DNA of 64,000 nt from Artocarpus heterophyllus (taxonomy: Eukaryota; Streptophyta; Magnoliopsida; Rosales; Moraceae), in NCBI GenBank assembly GCA_025403435.1, contig CM046332.1:1595530-1659529 (forward strand). The letters are read 5' to 3'. Within the stretch, counting starts at the first letter, position 1. The number at the start of each line of letters is the position of its first letter. The position numbers were made by a program, and so were the translations under genes. This document shows, one piece after another, positions 32,276 through 43,331 of the stretch. The notes below the pieces were generated by a model. The model saw only the letters and a program-made list of their open reading frames with translations, made no database searches and was not told where the DNA came from.

Positions 32276-34095
32276 TCCATACTTCTAATAGAAAATTATT
32301 CGGTAGAACTGCTTCACAAGAATCGTTTTTGGAAAAGCCTCAACTAACTGATTTTATTTGCTATTCTTTTTCTACGACCAGAATACGAGTGGGCATATGT
32401 CATTTGATTCTCCTCTTGGCACAATCTCCCTCCAACAACAAGAGAGAACTAAGAGCTATAGTTCTTGATATTAAACAATAGCCCTATGGGAGTTACAAAG
32501 TTTCTCTCTCTAGAAAACTCTCTCTAAATTTCTTTTGTTATCTAAATAACAATAGGAACAAGTATCATATTTATAGTGGCTAATAGGGCTTCAATTCTAC
32601 TTGGATAAGGCTTCTTATTTCATAACTGGATCAAAATCTGTGTCAAAATGCATAACTTTATTTATGTGCACTAGCCTACTAGTCCTAACAATTGGCCTAT
32701 TGGTTAGACTAATTTACGTAACTTAAGTTACCTCATCAGCCTGTTGATACTAAACAATTCTGGAAGTTTCCTATTTTATCAACGTAGGAATCTTTCATAA
32801 AGCACTAGTTTTAATTCAAATAACTCAATAAAAAAGTTATCTAATTAAAACAATCTTATACAAATAATCTCATCTCATATCAAATAAAATATATTCAAAT
32901 AATTAAACATGTTCATTTTGAATTAATTCAACTAATAAACTAATCATGAATTATTAAATCCAATTACCCGAATCTAAGTCAATCTAAGAATTAGCATACG
33001 TTACTAATTTGTAGAAAAAACATGTTGTATGTTTGTAGGAAAATATGTGAGCTAGCAAAGGGAATCCGGTGGACATATATAGATCAAGCTCCTCTAATTA
33101 TAAAATAACATGTCCCCGACATGTTCATTTTACAATTATTAACTCTATTGCCATTCCATTAAAGTTTAGAGTTGCACTCTTGAACTATATACATAACTAC
33201 GAAATCCAAAACGTTTTTTGTTCATGAAATATCATCATATGCGTCCCCATATCCATTCATAATTGGCTTAAGGATTAATTCCATTCTACTGTCTCGATTA
33301 TATTTATCTTATGTTCTATTATCTCACCATTAGAATACTTACTATTCATAACCAATACAAATAGTATACCATGTAGTTACACATACATATCCAAATGATT
33401 GAACACTCTAGTTTTCAATTACACAACAATGCCTATAAGAGAATATCCTTAGTTCTACAAAAAGAGATATGGATTCCATATCTATGAATAATGAGTCTAC
33501 ATCAATCATGAGTTATGCTTCTAATGTACCAGTGTGCGTACCTTCATCTAATTCAGGATGTCACCTTTTGGTATATCAAATGACACAAGTCAAAACTATA
33601 GACTCATTGATTCATTTTAGGGTTAAGATGTAACAAATATGAGTGTCTAATGTGTATTGATTTATTCAAATGAAATCATTAACAAATTAATTTATCTTTA
33701 ATCTCGATCCAATATATCGTTGCCAATGACAATAAATCAATATCTCTACTTACGGAGTCCCACTCCAATGACCAAGACAAGTTATCTCCTATTTGGGATG
33801 TATACAACATAACAATCATAGCATAAATAAAGCACCCAACTTTATTCTCTTGATTACAAACCTTTTATATTTAGCCTATCACTTTAAGATTCATGTCTTC
33901 TGCATAATTTATCCATTACATGCATTATCTTAAAGGTTTAGATTGACAACCTCATAATTTTGTTTGTTTATCATACATTCAACATAAATAAACATAAAGA
34001 GGACATATTTGATATATGAAATTAACAAACTCTTTATTGATAAAATGTCTTAAAAACAATTACATTATTTAATCCTTAGAGCACATAGTCTAACA
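32276..34095 (-). repeat. Probable solo LTR of a Ty1/Copia element
   Basis: On the minus strand the sequence begins TGTTAGACTATGTGCTC at 34095, a familiar start for plant Copia LTRs. It continues with blocks usual in such LTRs, such as AATAAAGAGTTTG and GGAGTGGGACTCCG. A purine/CT-rich end near 32400-32520 follows. The left border at 32276 (ending CA on the minus strand) is a guess. No internal domain lies beside it and no target duplication was found. Confidence 0.45.
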
Positions 34096-34624
34096 GCACA
34101 TTAATCACCATTTAGCATACTAATTTTAATTAATTAATTTGAAAGATTATAGTGCTTCTTTAATAGTATAGTCTCTTTATTAAATTTTCTATCAATAATG
34201 TTAGTATAAGACCCCCCTTCCCCAACTAATTTTTCTTGCTCCACCCCTATTAGTAGGTAAAAGCAGAATATCAGAAACTAGTAAGACAATTGCAGTCTAT
34301 TTAAATTCCAAAATAGAAGTGGGAAAAGATTACCATGGAATTTATAGTAGGTGTTGATAAGTGCATTTGACATATTTTTCTCTCATTCTTCCTTGTATTT
34401 AATTTTTTTTTTTTTAGTTTTTGAGTTTTCTTGTGTTTTATTTATGTTTTGTGTTTTATAGGTATTTCAATATGAAGGAATGAAAAAAAGAATGAAAAAT
34501 GAGAATTTTGGAGCTTCAAAAAGAATCATATATATTCATTTGGAGTTCATCGAGAGTCATAGGATGAGTTTTGAGTGGGAACGAATGAAACTGACAAAAA
34601 TAGGACATAGCCCCATGGCCGTTC
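34096..34624. other. Flank of CACTA-A, with a Gypsy LTR-like piece
   Basis: From about 34354 the text TGATAAGTGCATTTGAC, a T-run, then GGAGCTTCAAAAAG and CCCCATGGCCGTTCCAT recalls LTR starts of Tat/Athila-type Gypsy elements. It is cut short at 34624 by CACTA-A. No gene is present. Confidence 0.3.
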
Positions 34625-34960
34625 CATCTGCTACAGACTAGATATTCCATGACAATTTAAAACCGTTGTCAAAATGTTGGTCATGGTACAAAATCTAGTT
34701 TTTACAACGGTTTTTTATCGTCGTTGAACCTCAGAATTGGCATAAAAGGTAGGGTGTGGGAGCATCCTTTCCACTCCAGTTCCGCGACGGTTTTGCAAAA
34801 ACCTGTCATGAAAACTTATGATTCCACAATGGTTTTTTGCAAAACCGTTATGGAAACTTGCATTCCATGACTGTTTTTTGCAAAACGTCATGGAATAGAC
34901 TTGCACGACCCTATATTCCATGACAGTTTTTTAGAGAACCGTCATTGAAAATTGGTATGG
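34625..34960. repeat. CACTA-A distal subterminal array
   Basis: Units TTCCATGACGGTTTTTTGC / AAAACCGTCATGG and relatives, more decayed than in CACTA-B or -C and with many CG sites turned to TG or CA. Confidence 0.75.
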
Positions 34961-35159
34961 CCCAAAAGAAAATTAAACAAAATTTGTGATTTCCCACAGA
35001 TGGCTAGTCCTATGTGTTATCCATTACAACAAGGCCCTGATTGCATACAAAAAATTAAAATTACAAGGTATTTACAAGATCATTTACATTTGAGCTATTT
35101 TGAGCAATTGCTTATCTACTATCCCCATTTATCTAAAAATGACATACCTATTTACGAAT

Positions 35160-36950
35160 TGTACCCACTCTAATATAACTTCATTTTTATCTGAATGTAC
35201 ATAAAAATCTTTTCTTCCTAGTGCTTGTATACCACTTGTAATTATATGTCACATAAAACATAGAATAAAAAACCACATTTTGTGTTTCCTTGTTGTCTTG
35301 GACACTTACGTCTAGAATACAATATTTTGTTCGGTCGGTTTGTGACACCGCTTCCCGCTTGAACCTTCCAATCGTTAAGCGCCCTAACAATATGTCGTGA
35401 TTAAATGAATTAATAAACACAATTATGTAAAGCTCAAAATAGTTAATTTTATAAGAGAATATTAATACTTACAATCTCATGACTGATACGAAATCATCAC
35501 GTGGTGTATGTCCGAGCGGATCAAACCAATATATTTGGTCCTCCCACGACGAAATAAGTCCCAACATCCAATGTTCTCCCCTTTGATGCTTGAGCTAATA
35601 GGGTGAGGAGTGTCATGGCATGTTCTCTATGATCACCCTATACGTCTCTTACAGCACTTGAAATAATCGTTAGAGATACGAAGCCAAATTTGTGCCAAGC
35701 CTTGAAGTTCATAATATTTCGCTAAAAAACTACAATAAAACACAATACAGTCAATTATTTGAAAGCACCTTACAACTCTACCTATATTTTAAAATTTATG
35801 AATTAAGGATAAAGTATTACCTAAGGTACACCCGGATACAGTTCACCTCGATTTGATCAAAGTTTATGAAGTAAAAAACGTCTTCATACCCCACATAGAT
35901 AGGCAATTCATTGCCAGTGACATTTACTGGTGTCCGGCACTGAATCATCAACCTATTGTGCATGAAAGAATGTGCATATAAAACCAACAACATAAATATT
36001 GGAGGTACTAAAGCGAAGTTAAATGAAGGCAGTGGCTCATTTACAATAGGTTGTTCTTGTTCTTGTTCTGCCTCAGGTTGTGATTATCTTACTTTTGTAG
36101 AGCTTTTCTTTTTTTGGCATTTCTTTCTACTTAGATCTTGTGGAACATGGCTAGGTGCTCAACTCGTCTCTGTCATTGTGATGACTTCAACTAACCTCAT
36201 TTGCCATGCGACAAAGCTTTCAGCAGCTTCACCCAGGGTTGCTTTTCAAGTGTTAGAATAGGTAATTCAGCTATTCTGACTCTGATGGTAGTGATGCTAA
36301 CGCGCACGTTTTCTTCCCCTAATGGTCTTCCATAGACTGTATTAGTTGGAAGACTCTCTATCCACACCTTCCCAAGCGCAACAAGTGCATACCCACCATT
36401 AATTCTATCCTCAACAAAGAGCCTGCATTCTTTACCTTGTTTGTGCTCTTGACGATGAGGTGACAATTAGACTTCTGGAGCTTGTGGATCTTTTGCTATA
36501 TTATCGTGAGGGTTTCAACTAGCCTTGGGAAATGAGCTCGGTCACAAGACCTCGCAGTTCTAAAATCTCCATCTATATCTTCGACATTTGTGAATTCAAT
36601 TTCGAACCTAATTGGAGGTCAAAGTACTGAGACTGCTTCACATACTTCGATTGACCACGAACACGTCCTGAATGTTTCGGTTTCCCTAGTGTCGTCGTCA
36701 AAATGTCATCGTTATTGACGGATTAGAAGCTCCCTTGACTTTTCTGTGTTGTGTATTTATCCTTTGAAACAACAACAAAACCATATTATTCTTAAGATCC
36801 TTCAACAGGTATTAAATTACAAATTAATGGTTCATGTTCAATAAACTTGCAATCAAGTTCCCAATTTCTATTACTCTTGGATTTTTAAACTGTCCATCGG
36901 GAGCTTGATGTGATTTTACAAATTGATGGTCCGTGATTTTATATCTTCAC
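35160..36950 (-). pseudogene. CACTA-A second gene, truncated (Plant_transposase end plus Ulp1-like end)
   Basis: On the minus strand the start of the gene is missing: the minisatellite passes straight into the exon-2 segment around QAPDGQFKNP (about 36930-36885). The long exon with CRLFVEDRINGGYALVALGKV lies at 36466-36197. Then come a Lys-rich part, an exon near 35735-35480 with FDPLGHTP, and a last exon near 35390-35170 where the catalytic Cys of the C48 block is lost (AAATGTGG context, broken frame). The GHW-type His region is also damaged. Compared with CACTA-B the first about 680 coding bases have been deleted. Confidence 0.75.
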
Positions 36951-37528
36951 AAATTCACAATTTCATAATTTCAAGTACATATATTCACAATTTTTCAATT
37001 TCAAGTACAGATATTCACAATTAATTTCACAAATTAATACACATATTAGCATATTACACGTATTGCTTAAATTTCACATATTTACATAATTTACAATTAA
37101 ATTATATCACAATTTTACATGTTGACATATTCATAATTTCACAATTTCAATTATGCATATTCACAATTTTACAATTTCAATTAACAATTTCACATATTCA
37201 CATAATTTCACAAATTAATACACATATTAGCATATTACACATATTGCTTAAATTTTACATATTCACATAATGATGGGATTTTACAATGTCATAATTAAAA
37301 ACAACAAAATAAAATTTGGGGACGGGGGAAGGGTGGTGGGCACGGGATGGGGGAGTAGGGGGTGGGCGGGGTGGGGGTAAGGTCTAGGTGGGCACGAGGT
37401 GGGGTAGGGGGTGGGCAGGCTAGGTGCGGGGTGGGTTGGGGTGGGGTAGGGGGTGGGTGCAAGGGCGGGGTGGGTTGGGTAGGGGTGGGGTAGGGGTGGG
37501 CAAGTGGGGTGAAAGGGAGGGGTGGGCG
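36950..37528 (-). repeat. CACTA-A minisatellite and G-rich (minus-strand C-rich) tract, part 1
   Basis: 36950-37290 holds AT-rich units such as CACATATTCACAATTTCA. 37300-37528 is almost pure purine/GGGGT on the plus strand, with GGGGTAGGGGTGGG-type runs. This is the same composition block that precedes gene 2 in the other CACTA copies. CACTA-B inserted into it. Confidence 0.75.
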
Positions 37529-37890
37529 CACTACAAGAAATTTTGGATTAGACGACCGTTTCCTAAAAATAGTCGTGGTACCATGAGAAAAGCACGGCGA
37601 GTTACGCCCGCGAAAACGAAGACTGTAGTGGAAGGGGGTGGGAGCTACCACGACAGTTTTTTAAAAAACCATTGTGAAATAACTAGGCTTCCACGACGGT
37701 TTTGTGAAAAACTATCGTGGAAGATGCAAGATTCCACAACGGTTTTTGAGAAAACAGTCGTGGAATCTTGCATCTTCCATGACGGTTTTGTGTGGAATCC
37801 TTATTTCACGACCGTTTTTTAAAACCGTCATGGTAGCTCCAACCCCCTTCCATGATGGTTTTTTAACAAAACCGTCATAGTATCTTACTT
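37529..37890. repeat. CACTA-B left terminal repeat and subterminal array
   Basis: CCACGACGGTTTTGTG / AAAACCGTCATGG units, about eight, in both orientations. The first exon-like stretch (CAGACACAGTTCAG onward) follows. Confidence 0.87.
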
Positions 37891-38021
37891 TAAAACCCCT
37901 TTTCCACCTCAACATTCAGACACAGTTCAGAAACTTGCTTCTCAAATACAGACACAGACCGGTTTGAATCAGCTGCATCCATCCCTCTCCGCCTCCACAC
38001 TACTTAATCTCAGCCCAAATT

Positions 38022-38296
38022 GTAAGTTTTTGTTATAAATTGATAAATTTTTGTTGATTGTGTTGTATAATTAATCCGAAATTGATAAATAGTTGTTGAT
38101 TTTGTTGTATATTCAATGAAATTTGTATTGTGGATCATGGGTATGATTTCTTTGTTTTATAATGAGTATGTGTAACTTGTGATGGAGCAGGTGATGTTTT
38201 CGTTTTATGATTAATTAATATATATAGGTGGGTATATATATATATATTGTGAAATTAATTTTAATTGAATATTTGCTATTTATTATTTCGATTTAG
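38022..38296 (+). other. Predicted intron in the 5' leader of the CACTA-B transposase gene
   Basis: Donor AAATTGTAAGTTT at 38022, acceptor TTTCGATTTAG ending at 38296, eleven bases before the ATG at 38307. CACTA-C has the same borders (11586-11872). It contains a TA microsatellite near 38218-38250. Confidence 0.6.
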
Positions 38297-38306
38297 GTAT
38301 TGCAAA

Positions 38307-41300
38307 ATGGATAGGAAATGGATGTGGGATTTTCGATTGTCTAGAGAGTATGTGAATGGTGTGGAAGAGTTCTTGAATTTTGCCAAAAGTCATGCCAATG
38401 GTGATAAAATTTGGTGTCCTTGTGTTCAATGTGGAAACCATAGATTGCATCCAATTCCAATTGTTAGAGGACATTTATTTCGAAATGGAATTATAAGTAG
38501 TTATCAAACGTGGCATTTTCATGGCGAGTCTAATTTCAATCCAACTTTACTAAGTAAAGAAAAGCAAGCTATTGTGGAGGATAATATGGATGATCAAGAC
38601 AATATGGTTGACATGGTCAATGATTTAGAAGAACACTTTAGGCACTGTCCGGATTTATTTAAGACAATGATGAATGATGTAGAGACACCCGTGTATGAGG
38701 GGTGTACCAATTTTACTAAATTGTCTGCTTTAGTTGGTTTATGGAATTTGAAAGCGTCGGGTGGGTGGTCAAATTCTAGTTTCACAAAGCTGTTGAAATT
38801 TTTAGGAAGGCTTCTACCAGAGGGTAATAAATTACCAACTAGTATGTATGACGCTAAGAAGACTTTGGGAATGGATTATGAGAAAATTGATGCTTATGAA
38901 AATGATTGTGTCTCTATAGGCATGAGTATGAGGACAAGAATTATTGTCCAGTTTGTCAACAAGCGAGGTGGAAGAAAGGAAAGGAGCCAAAAGACGGCAA
39001 GAATGGAGTGCCCAAAAAAGTGTTATGGTACATTCCACCGGTACCACGTTTGAGGCGTTTATTCAGAAACCTAGAACATGCCAAGAATTTGACATGGCAT
39101 TATGACAAATGAGTGGATGATGGTATGCTTAGACACCCAGCGGATTCACCACAATGGAAGACTTTTGAAGCCGATCATCCCAACTTTAGTGCAGATCCAA
39201 GAAACATACATTTTGCTTTGTCGACGGATGGAATGAATCCACATGGTAACATGAGTAGTAGGCATAGCACTTGGCCCGTAATACTTGTTAACTATAATCT
39301 CCCTCCGAAGTTGTGCATGAAGCGAAAGTTTTTAATGTTGTCTTTATTGATTTCGAGTCCTCACCAACCAGGCAATGACATTGATGTATACTTGGCACCA
39401 TTAATCGATGACTTAAAAAAGTTGTGGGACATTGGAGTTGAAGTTAGAGATGCTTACCAAAAAGAGACGTTCACACTCCATGCAATGTTGATATGGACAA
39501 TTAATGACTTCCTCACATATGGCAATTTATCTGGTTATTCGGTGAAGAGTTCTATTGGTTGTCCTATTTGCATGACGGAAAGGTCTAAACGGTGGAAGAA
39601 TGGGAAGAAAACCTTTTTTCTTGGTCATAGAAGATGGTTGCCAAGAGATCATCGCTACCGCAAACAAAAGAAAGCCTTTGATTGCAACAGCGAAGAAAGA
39701 GACCCCCCTCGCCCTTTGACAGGTGACAAATATTTGAAATGATAAAAGATATAAGAGTCGTATTCGGAAAGAGAAAGCGAGGTAAGGACAAGCCATCAAA
39801 TGATGGACCATGGAAAAAAAGATCAGTCTTCTTTGATCTTCCTTACTGGAAGACACTTTTTGTTCGTCATTGCTTGGATATTATGCATATTGAGAAAAAT
39901 GTATGTGAATCCATAGTCGGCATGTTTCTTGACATTCCGGGCAAGACTAAGGATGGTGAAAAAGCTCAGTTGGATCTCATGAAAATGGATATTAGGCCTA
40001 ATTTGTTTCCCGAGAAACGAGAAAAGAGAGAACTATACTTACTTACCTCCGGCAAAGCACATTTTATACAGAGCAGAAAAGAGAAAGCTCTGTGAATGGC
40101 TTGCTTCATTAAAAGTGTCGGATGGGTATTCTTCAAACCTCAAACAGTTGGTGTCAATGAAGGATTTGAAACTTATTGGCATGAAAACACACGATTGTCA
40201 TGTGTTGATGTAGCAATTACTACCACTTGCTTTGCAGGGAATTCTAACAAAGGATGTGAGATTTGCAATTTTCAAGTTGTGCTCATTCTTCAATTCAATA
40301 TGCTCGAAGGTCATTGATCCACTTGTGTTAGATTCACTGCAATCGGAGTTGGTGCAAACCTTATGCATGCTTGAAAAGTATTTTCCACCAGCATTTTTTG
40401 ACATCATGATTCATTTAACGGTGCACTTAGTACGTGAAATTAAGTTATACGGACCGGTGTATTTGAGATGGATGTACCCATTTGAAAGATATATGAAGGT
40501 TTTGAAGGGCTATGTGAAGAATCGAAATAGGCCGGAGGGATGTATTGTGGAAAGTTACATAGCTGAGGAATCGGTTGAATTTTGCTCCGAGTACCTATCT
40601 AATGCGGACACAATTGGGGTGCCAAAGACTATAAACATTGAGGCTAGGGGACTATCTACGGGCAATCCTTCATCAGTAAATCAAGAGGAGTGGGAGCAAG
40701 CTTGTCTTTATGTCTTGCACAATGCTAATGAAGTGGAGCCTTTCATTGAGGTGCACATGAATGAATTAAAAAAAGCATACCCAAAAAGAGCAAGAAATGA
40801 GAAGTGGTTGCAAGATGAACACAACCGGACCTTCCGGTTGTGGATTAGAGCACACATCTATGGCAAGTGCTCCACATCACAAGATGAGAACATGTCACAG
40901 CAGTTGAAGAACCTAGCTAGAGGACCGTTGTCGGTAGTTACAAGGTATACATCATATTCCATAAATGGTTACACTTTCTACACTCGCGAAAGAGATGAGA
41001 AGCATCCGGTGCAAAATAGTGGTGTGACTCTCTGTGCTGAGGCTATGCATATTGCCTCCACCAAGGACAAGAATCTGGTATATGGGATCATGAACTACTT
41101 TGGCGTCATTGAAGATATTTGGGAACTTGATTATGGGGGATTATGCATAGCACTTTTTAAGTGCAAGTGGGCCGACAATAACTATGTTAAGAACGACGAT
41201 GATGACATCACGGTGGTTGACTTTAGAAGATTGGGATACAGGAATGATCCCTTCATTATGGCATCACAAGCAATCCAAGTTTTTTATACTACAGATCCCT

Positions 41301-41518
41301 AAGACATGGAGCTGTCTCTAGTCGTCCCGACAAAGCCAAGAATAGTTATCGATGGTGAAGAAGTTGATGAGGATTGCTCAGACATCCCTTCATTCACAAA
41401 GGGATTGCCACTGGTTGAAGAGATAGATAATTTTGAAGATGATGTTTCGTACTTGCTTCGTGAAGACGTGGACTGGATATGTATTGAGGAACCAATGAAA
41501 AAAAAGATGAAAAGATGA
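38307..41518 (+). pseudogene. CACTA-B TNP2-like transposase
   Basis: Start chosen at MDRKWMW (38307); upstream residues come from the leader intron. Domain order: Transpos_assoc (38307-38550; CPCVQCGNH), Tnp2 transposase PF02992 (about 38850-39700; NYCPVCQQARW, LRHPADSPQWK, STDGMNPHG, GCPICM), the LPYWKTLFVRHCLDIMHIEKN block (about 39840-39900), DUF4218 (about 40230-40600; YLRWMYPFERYMKVLK), DUF4216 (about 40990-41300; VQNSGVTLCAEAMHIAS), and an acidic end at 41518. The enzyme would cut the CACTA ends. Breaks seen: frame change near 38905, Trp-to-TGA at 39110, one-base loss near 39725, frame changes around 40025-40230, Gln-to-TAA at 41300. Parts are otherwise well conserved against CACTA-A. 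Confidence 0.88.
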
Positions 41519-41649
41519 GCATCAATAAACCTTTTTATGTTCATTTTGTGGTGAAAACAAAGATAGAGTATTCATGATTCTGGGCCATTGGATGCTTAAC
41601 ACACAGGCTGGCCACCCTAGGCAGCAAAGAATATTATCATCTGTAGGAA

Positions 41650-41890
41650 ATGTTTAAGACAACTTTTTTACGATGGCTTTTGTAAAAACCATCGTGGAAA
41701 ACTATCTTTGACGATAGTTTTAACAAAAACCATCATGGAATATAAAGATTCCACGACTGTTTTCAACAATTTCAAATTTTTGAAGAATTAGTGTTCCACA
41801 AGCTTTTTGTGAAAAACCGTCGTGGAAGACTAGGTCTTCCATGACGGTTTTTCTAGTCTTCCACGACGGTTTTTTGATAAACGGTCATGA
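41650..41890. repeat. CACTA-B internal palindromic array
   Basis: Units such as TTACGATGGCTTTT / AAAACCATCGTGGAA placed after the transposase stop. It matches the array at 12270-12615 of CACTA-C. Confidence 0.8.
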
Positions 41891-41899
41891 AAGGTGGAT

Positions 41900-42470
41900 C
41901 CTTCAAATTTTTGAAATTCACGTCACCCCACCTATATCCATGCGTGCCCAAGGTTTCGAATATGCCTCACTATCCTCTCTCAAATCCCTCTTTGTATCTC
42001 TCTAAAATCTCTCTCTATCTCTCTAAAATCCCTCATTCTCTCTCTCTAAAATCGCCTCCACCGCACCGCCATCACCTCCACCATGCCACCAGCACCTCCA
42101 CCGGGCTGCCATCACTTCCACCCCCAGTAAGCTCCCCCTCCCTCTCTCTCTCCTCTTCCCCCTTGCCCTCACCCCCCACCCTCGCCCCTGGCCACCCTTG
42201 CCCAGCCCCACCCCCCCCCCCCCCCACCCCTATCTCCCAGCCTGTCCTACCCCCCTTGCCCAGTCCTCCCCACCCCCTCGCCCCCTTTAACAACCCCCCC
42301 ACCCCCCTCGCCCAGCCCCCCCCAGCCCCCCTACCCCCCTTGCCCCCGTCGTCTAGCCCCCCCCCACCCCTCTCGCCCCCCGTCGCCCAGCCCCCCCCCC
42401 CCCCCCACCCCCGTCGCCCAGCCCTCCCCACCCTGCTTGCCCAGCCCCCCCACCCCTCGTCCATCTATGA
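41900..42470 (+). repeat. CT-rich then C-only tract of CACTA-B
   Basis: TCTCTCTAAAATC repeats are followed by about 330 bases dominated by C, including a run of more than a dozen C near 42210. The 197-residue proline-rich ORF here is not shared in frame with CACTA-C, so I treat the tract as non-coding. Confidence 0.72.
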
Positions 42471-43325
42471 AATTGTGTAATTAAAGTTGTAAAGATATGC
42501 ATAATGTGTACTATGTGAGGATATATGAATATGTACAATTGGAGTTGAAATTATGTCAATCTGTGTAATTTGTGGAATTATATATGTAATTGAAATTGTG
42601 AATTTGTCAATATGTGTAACATGTGAAATTGTAAACTTGTGAATATGTCAAGATTTGAATACGTCAAATTATGTCAATATATGTAAAGTTGTGCATATCA
42701 CTACAAGAAAAACTACATTTAACGACATATTATTTACGACATGTAGTTTTTGAATGTCGTTGAAAAGTACATACAACGACATCTTCAACAAAGATGTCAT
42801 TAACGACATTTGAAACAATAATTAACGACATCTATATAGATGTCGTATTAAAGGTCTCTTTTTAACGACAATAGTTTAGTGTCGTTAAATTATTTAACGA
42901 CACTAAACTATTGTCGTTAAAAGGAGACCTTTAATACAACATCTATATAGATGTCGTTAATTATTGTTTCAAATGTCGTTAACGACATGTTTGTTGGAGA
43001 TGTCGTTGTATGTTCTTTTTAATGACATTCAAAAACTAAATGTCGTAAATAATATGTCGTTAAATGTAATTTTTCTTGTAGTGTATGTGTAATATGTGAG
43101 GTTATGTAAATATGTGTAATATGTGAAATTATCTGAATATGTGCAATTTGTGAAATTATATATGTAATTGAAATTCTAAATCTGTGAATATGTGTAATAT
43201 GTGAAATTAAATACATATGTGAAATTGTGTAAAAATGTAAGAAATGGAATATGTGAAGATGTGAATATGTGTAATTTGTGATTTAATATTAGTATGTATG
43301 TGTTAGTTTTGGAATACTTTGCACA
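42471..43325 (+). repeat. AT-rich minisatellite of CACTA-B, interrupted by a MITE
   Basis: The same TGTGAAATTATGT-type repeats as at 13191-13660, on both sides of the MITE at 42699-43083. Confidence 0.7.
42699..43083. mobile_element. Palindromic CACTA-type MITE (385 bp)
   Basis: CACTACAAGAAAAA at the left and TTTTTCTTGTAGTG at the right, flanked by the duplication TAT (42696-42698 and 43084-43086). CACTA-C shows the empty site with a single TAT at 13447-13449. The two halves are nearly perfect inverted copies around about 42892, built from AACGACAT-type words (TTTAACGACA, ATGTCGTTAA). A transcript would fold into one long hairpin, a possible source of small RNAs. It encodes no protein. Confidence 0.95.
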
Positions 43326-43331
43326 AGTACA

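Noticed and set aside
32276..34095. A complete Copia element in this interval
   Set aside because: Only LTR-type sequence is visible, with no gag, integrase or RT piece beside it and no second LTR. A solo LTR is all that can be supported.
36197..36261. Plus-strand ORF at 35956-36261 (Cys/Ser-rich start)
   Set aside because: It is the complement of the CACTA-A second gene, whose minus-strand frame aligns with CACTA-B and CACTA-C.
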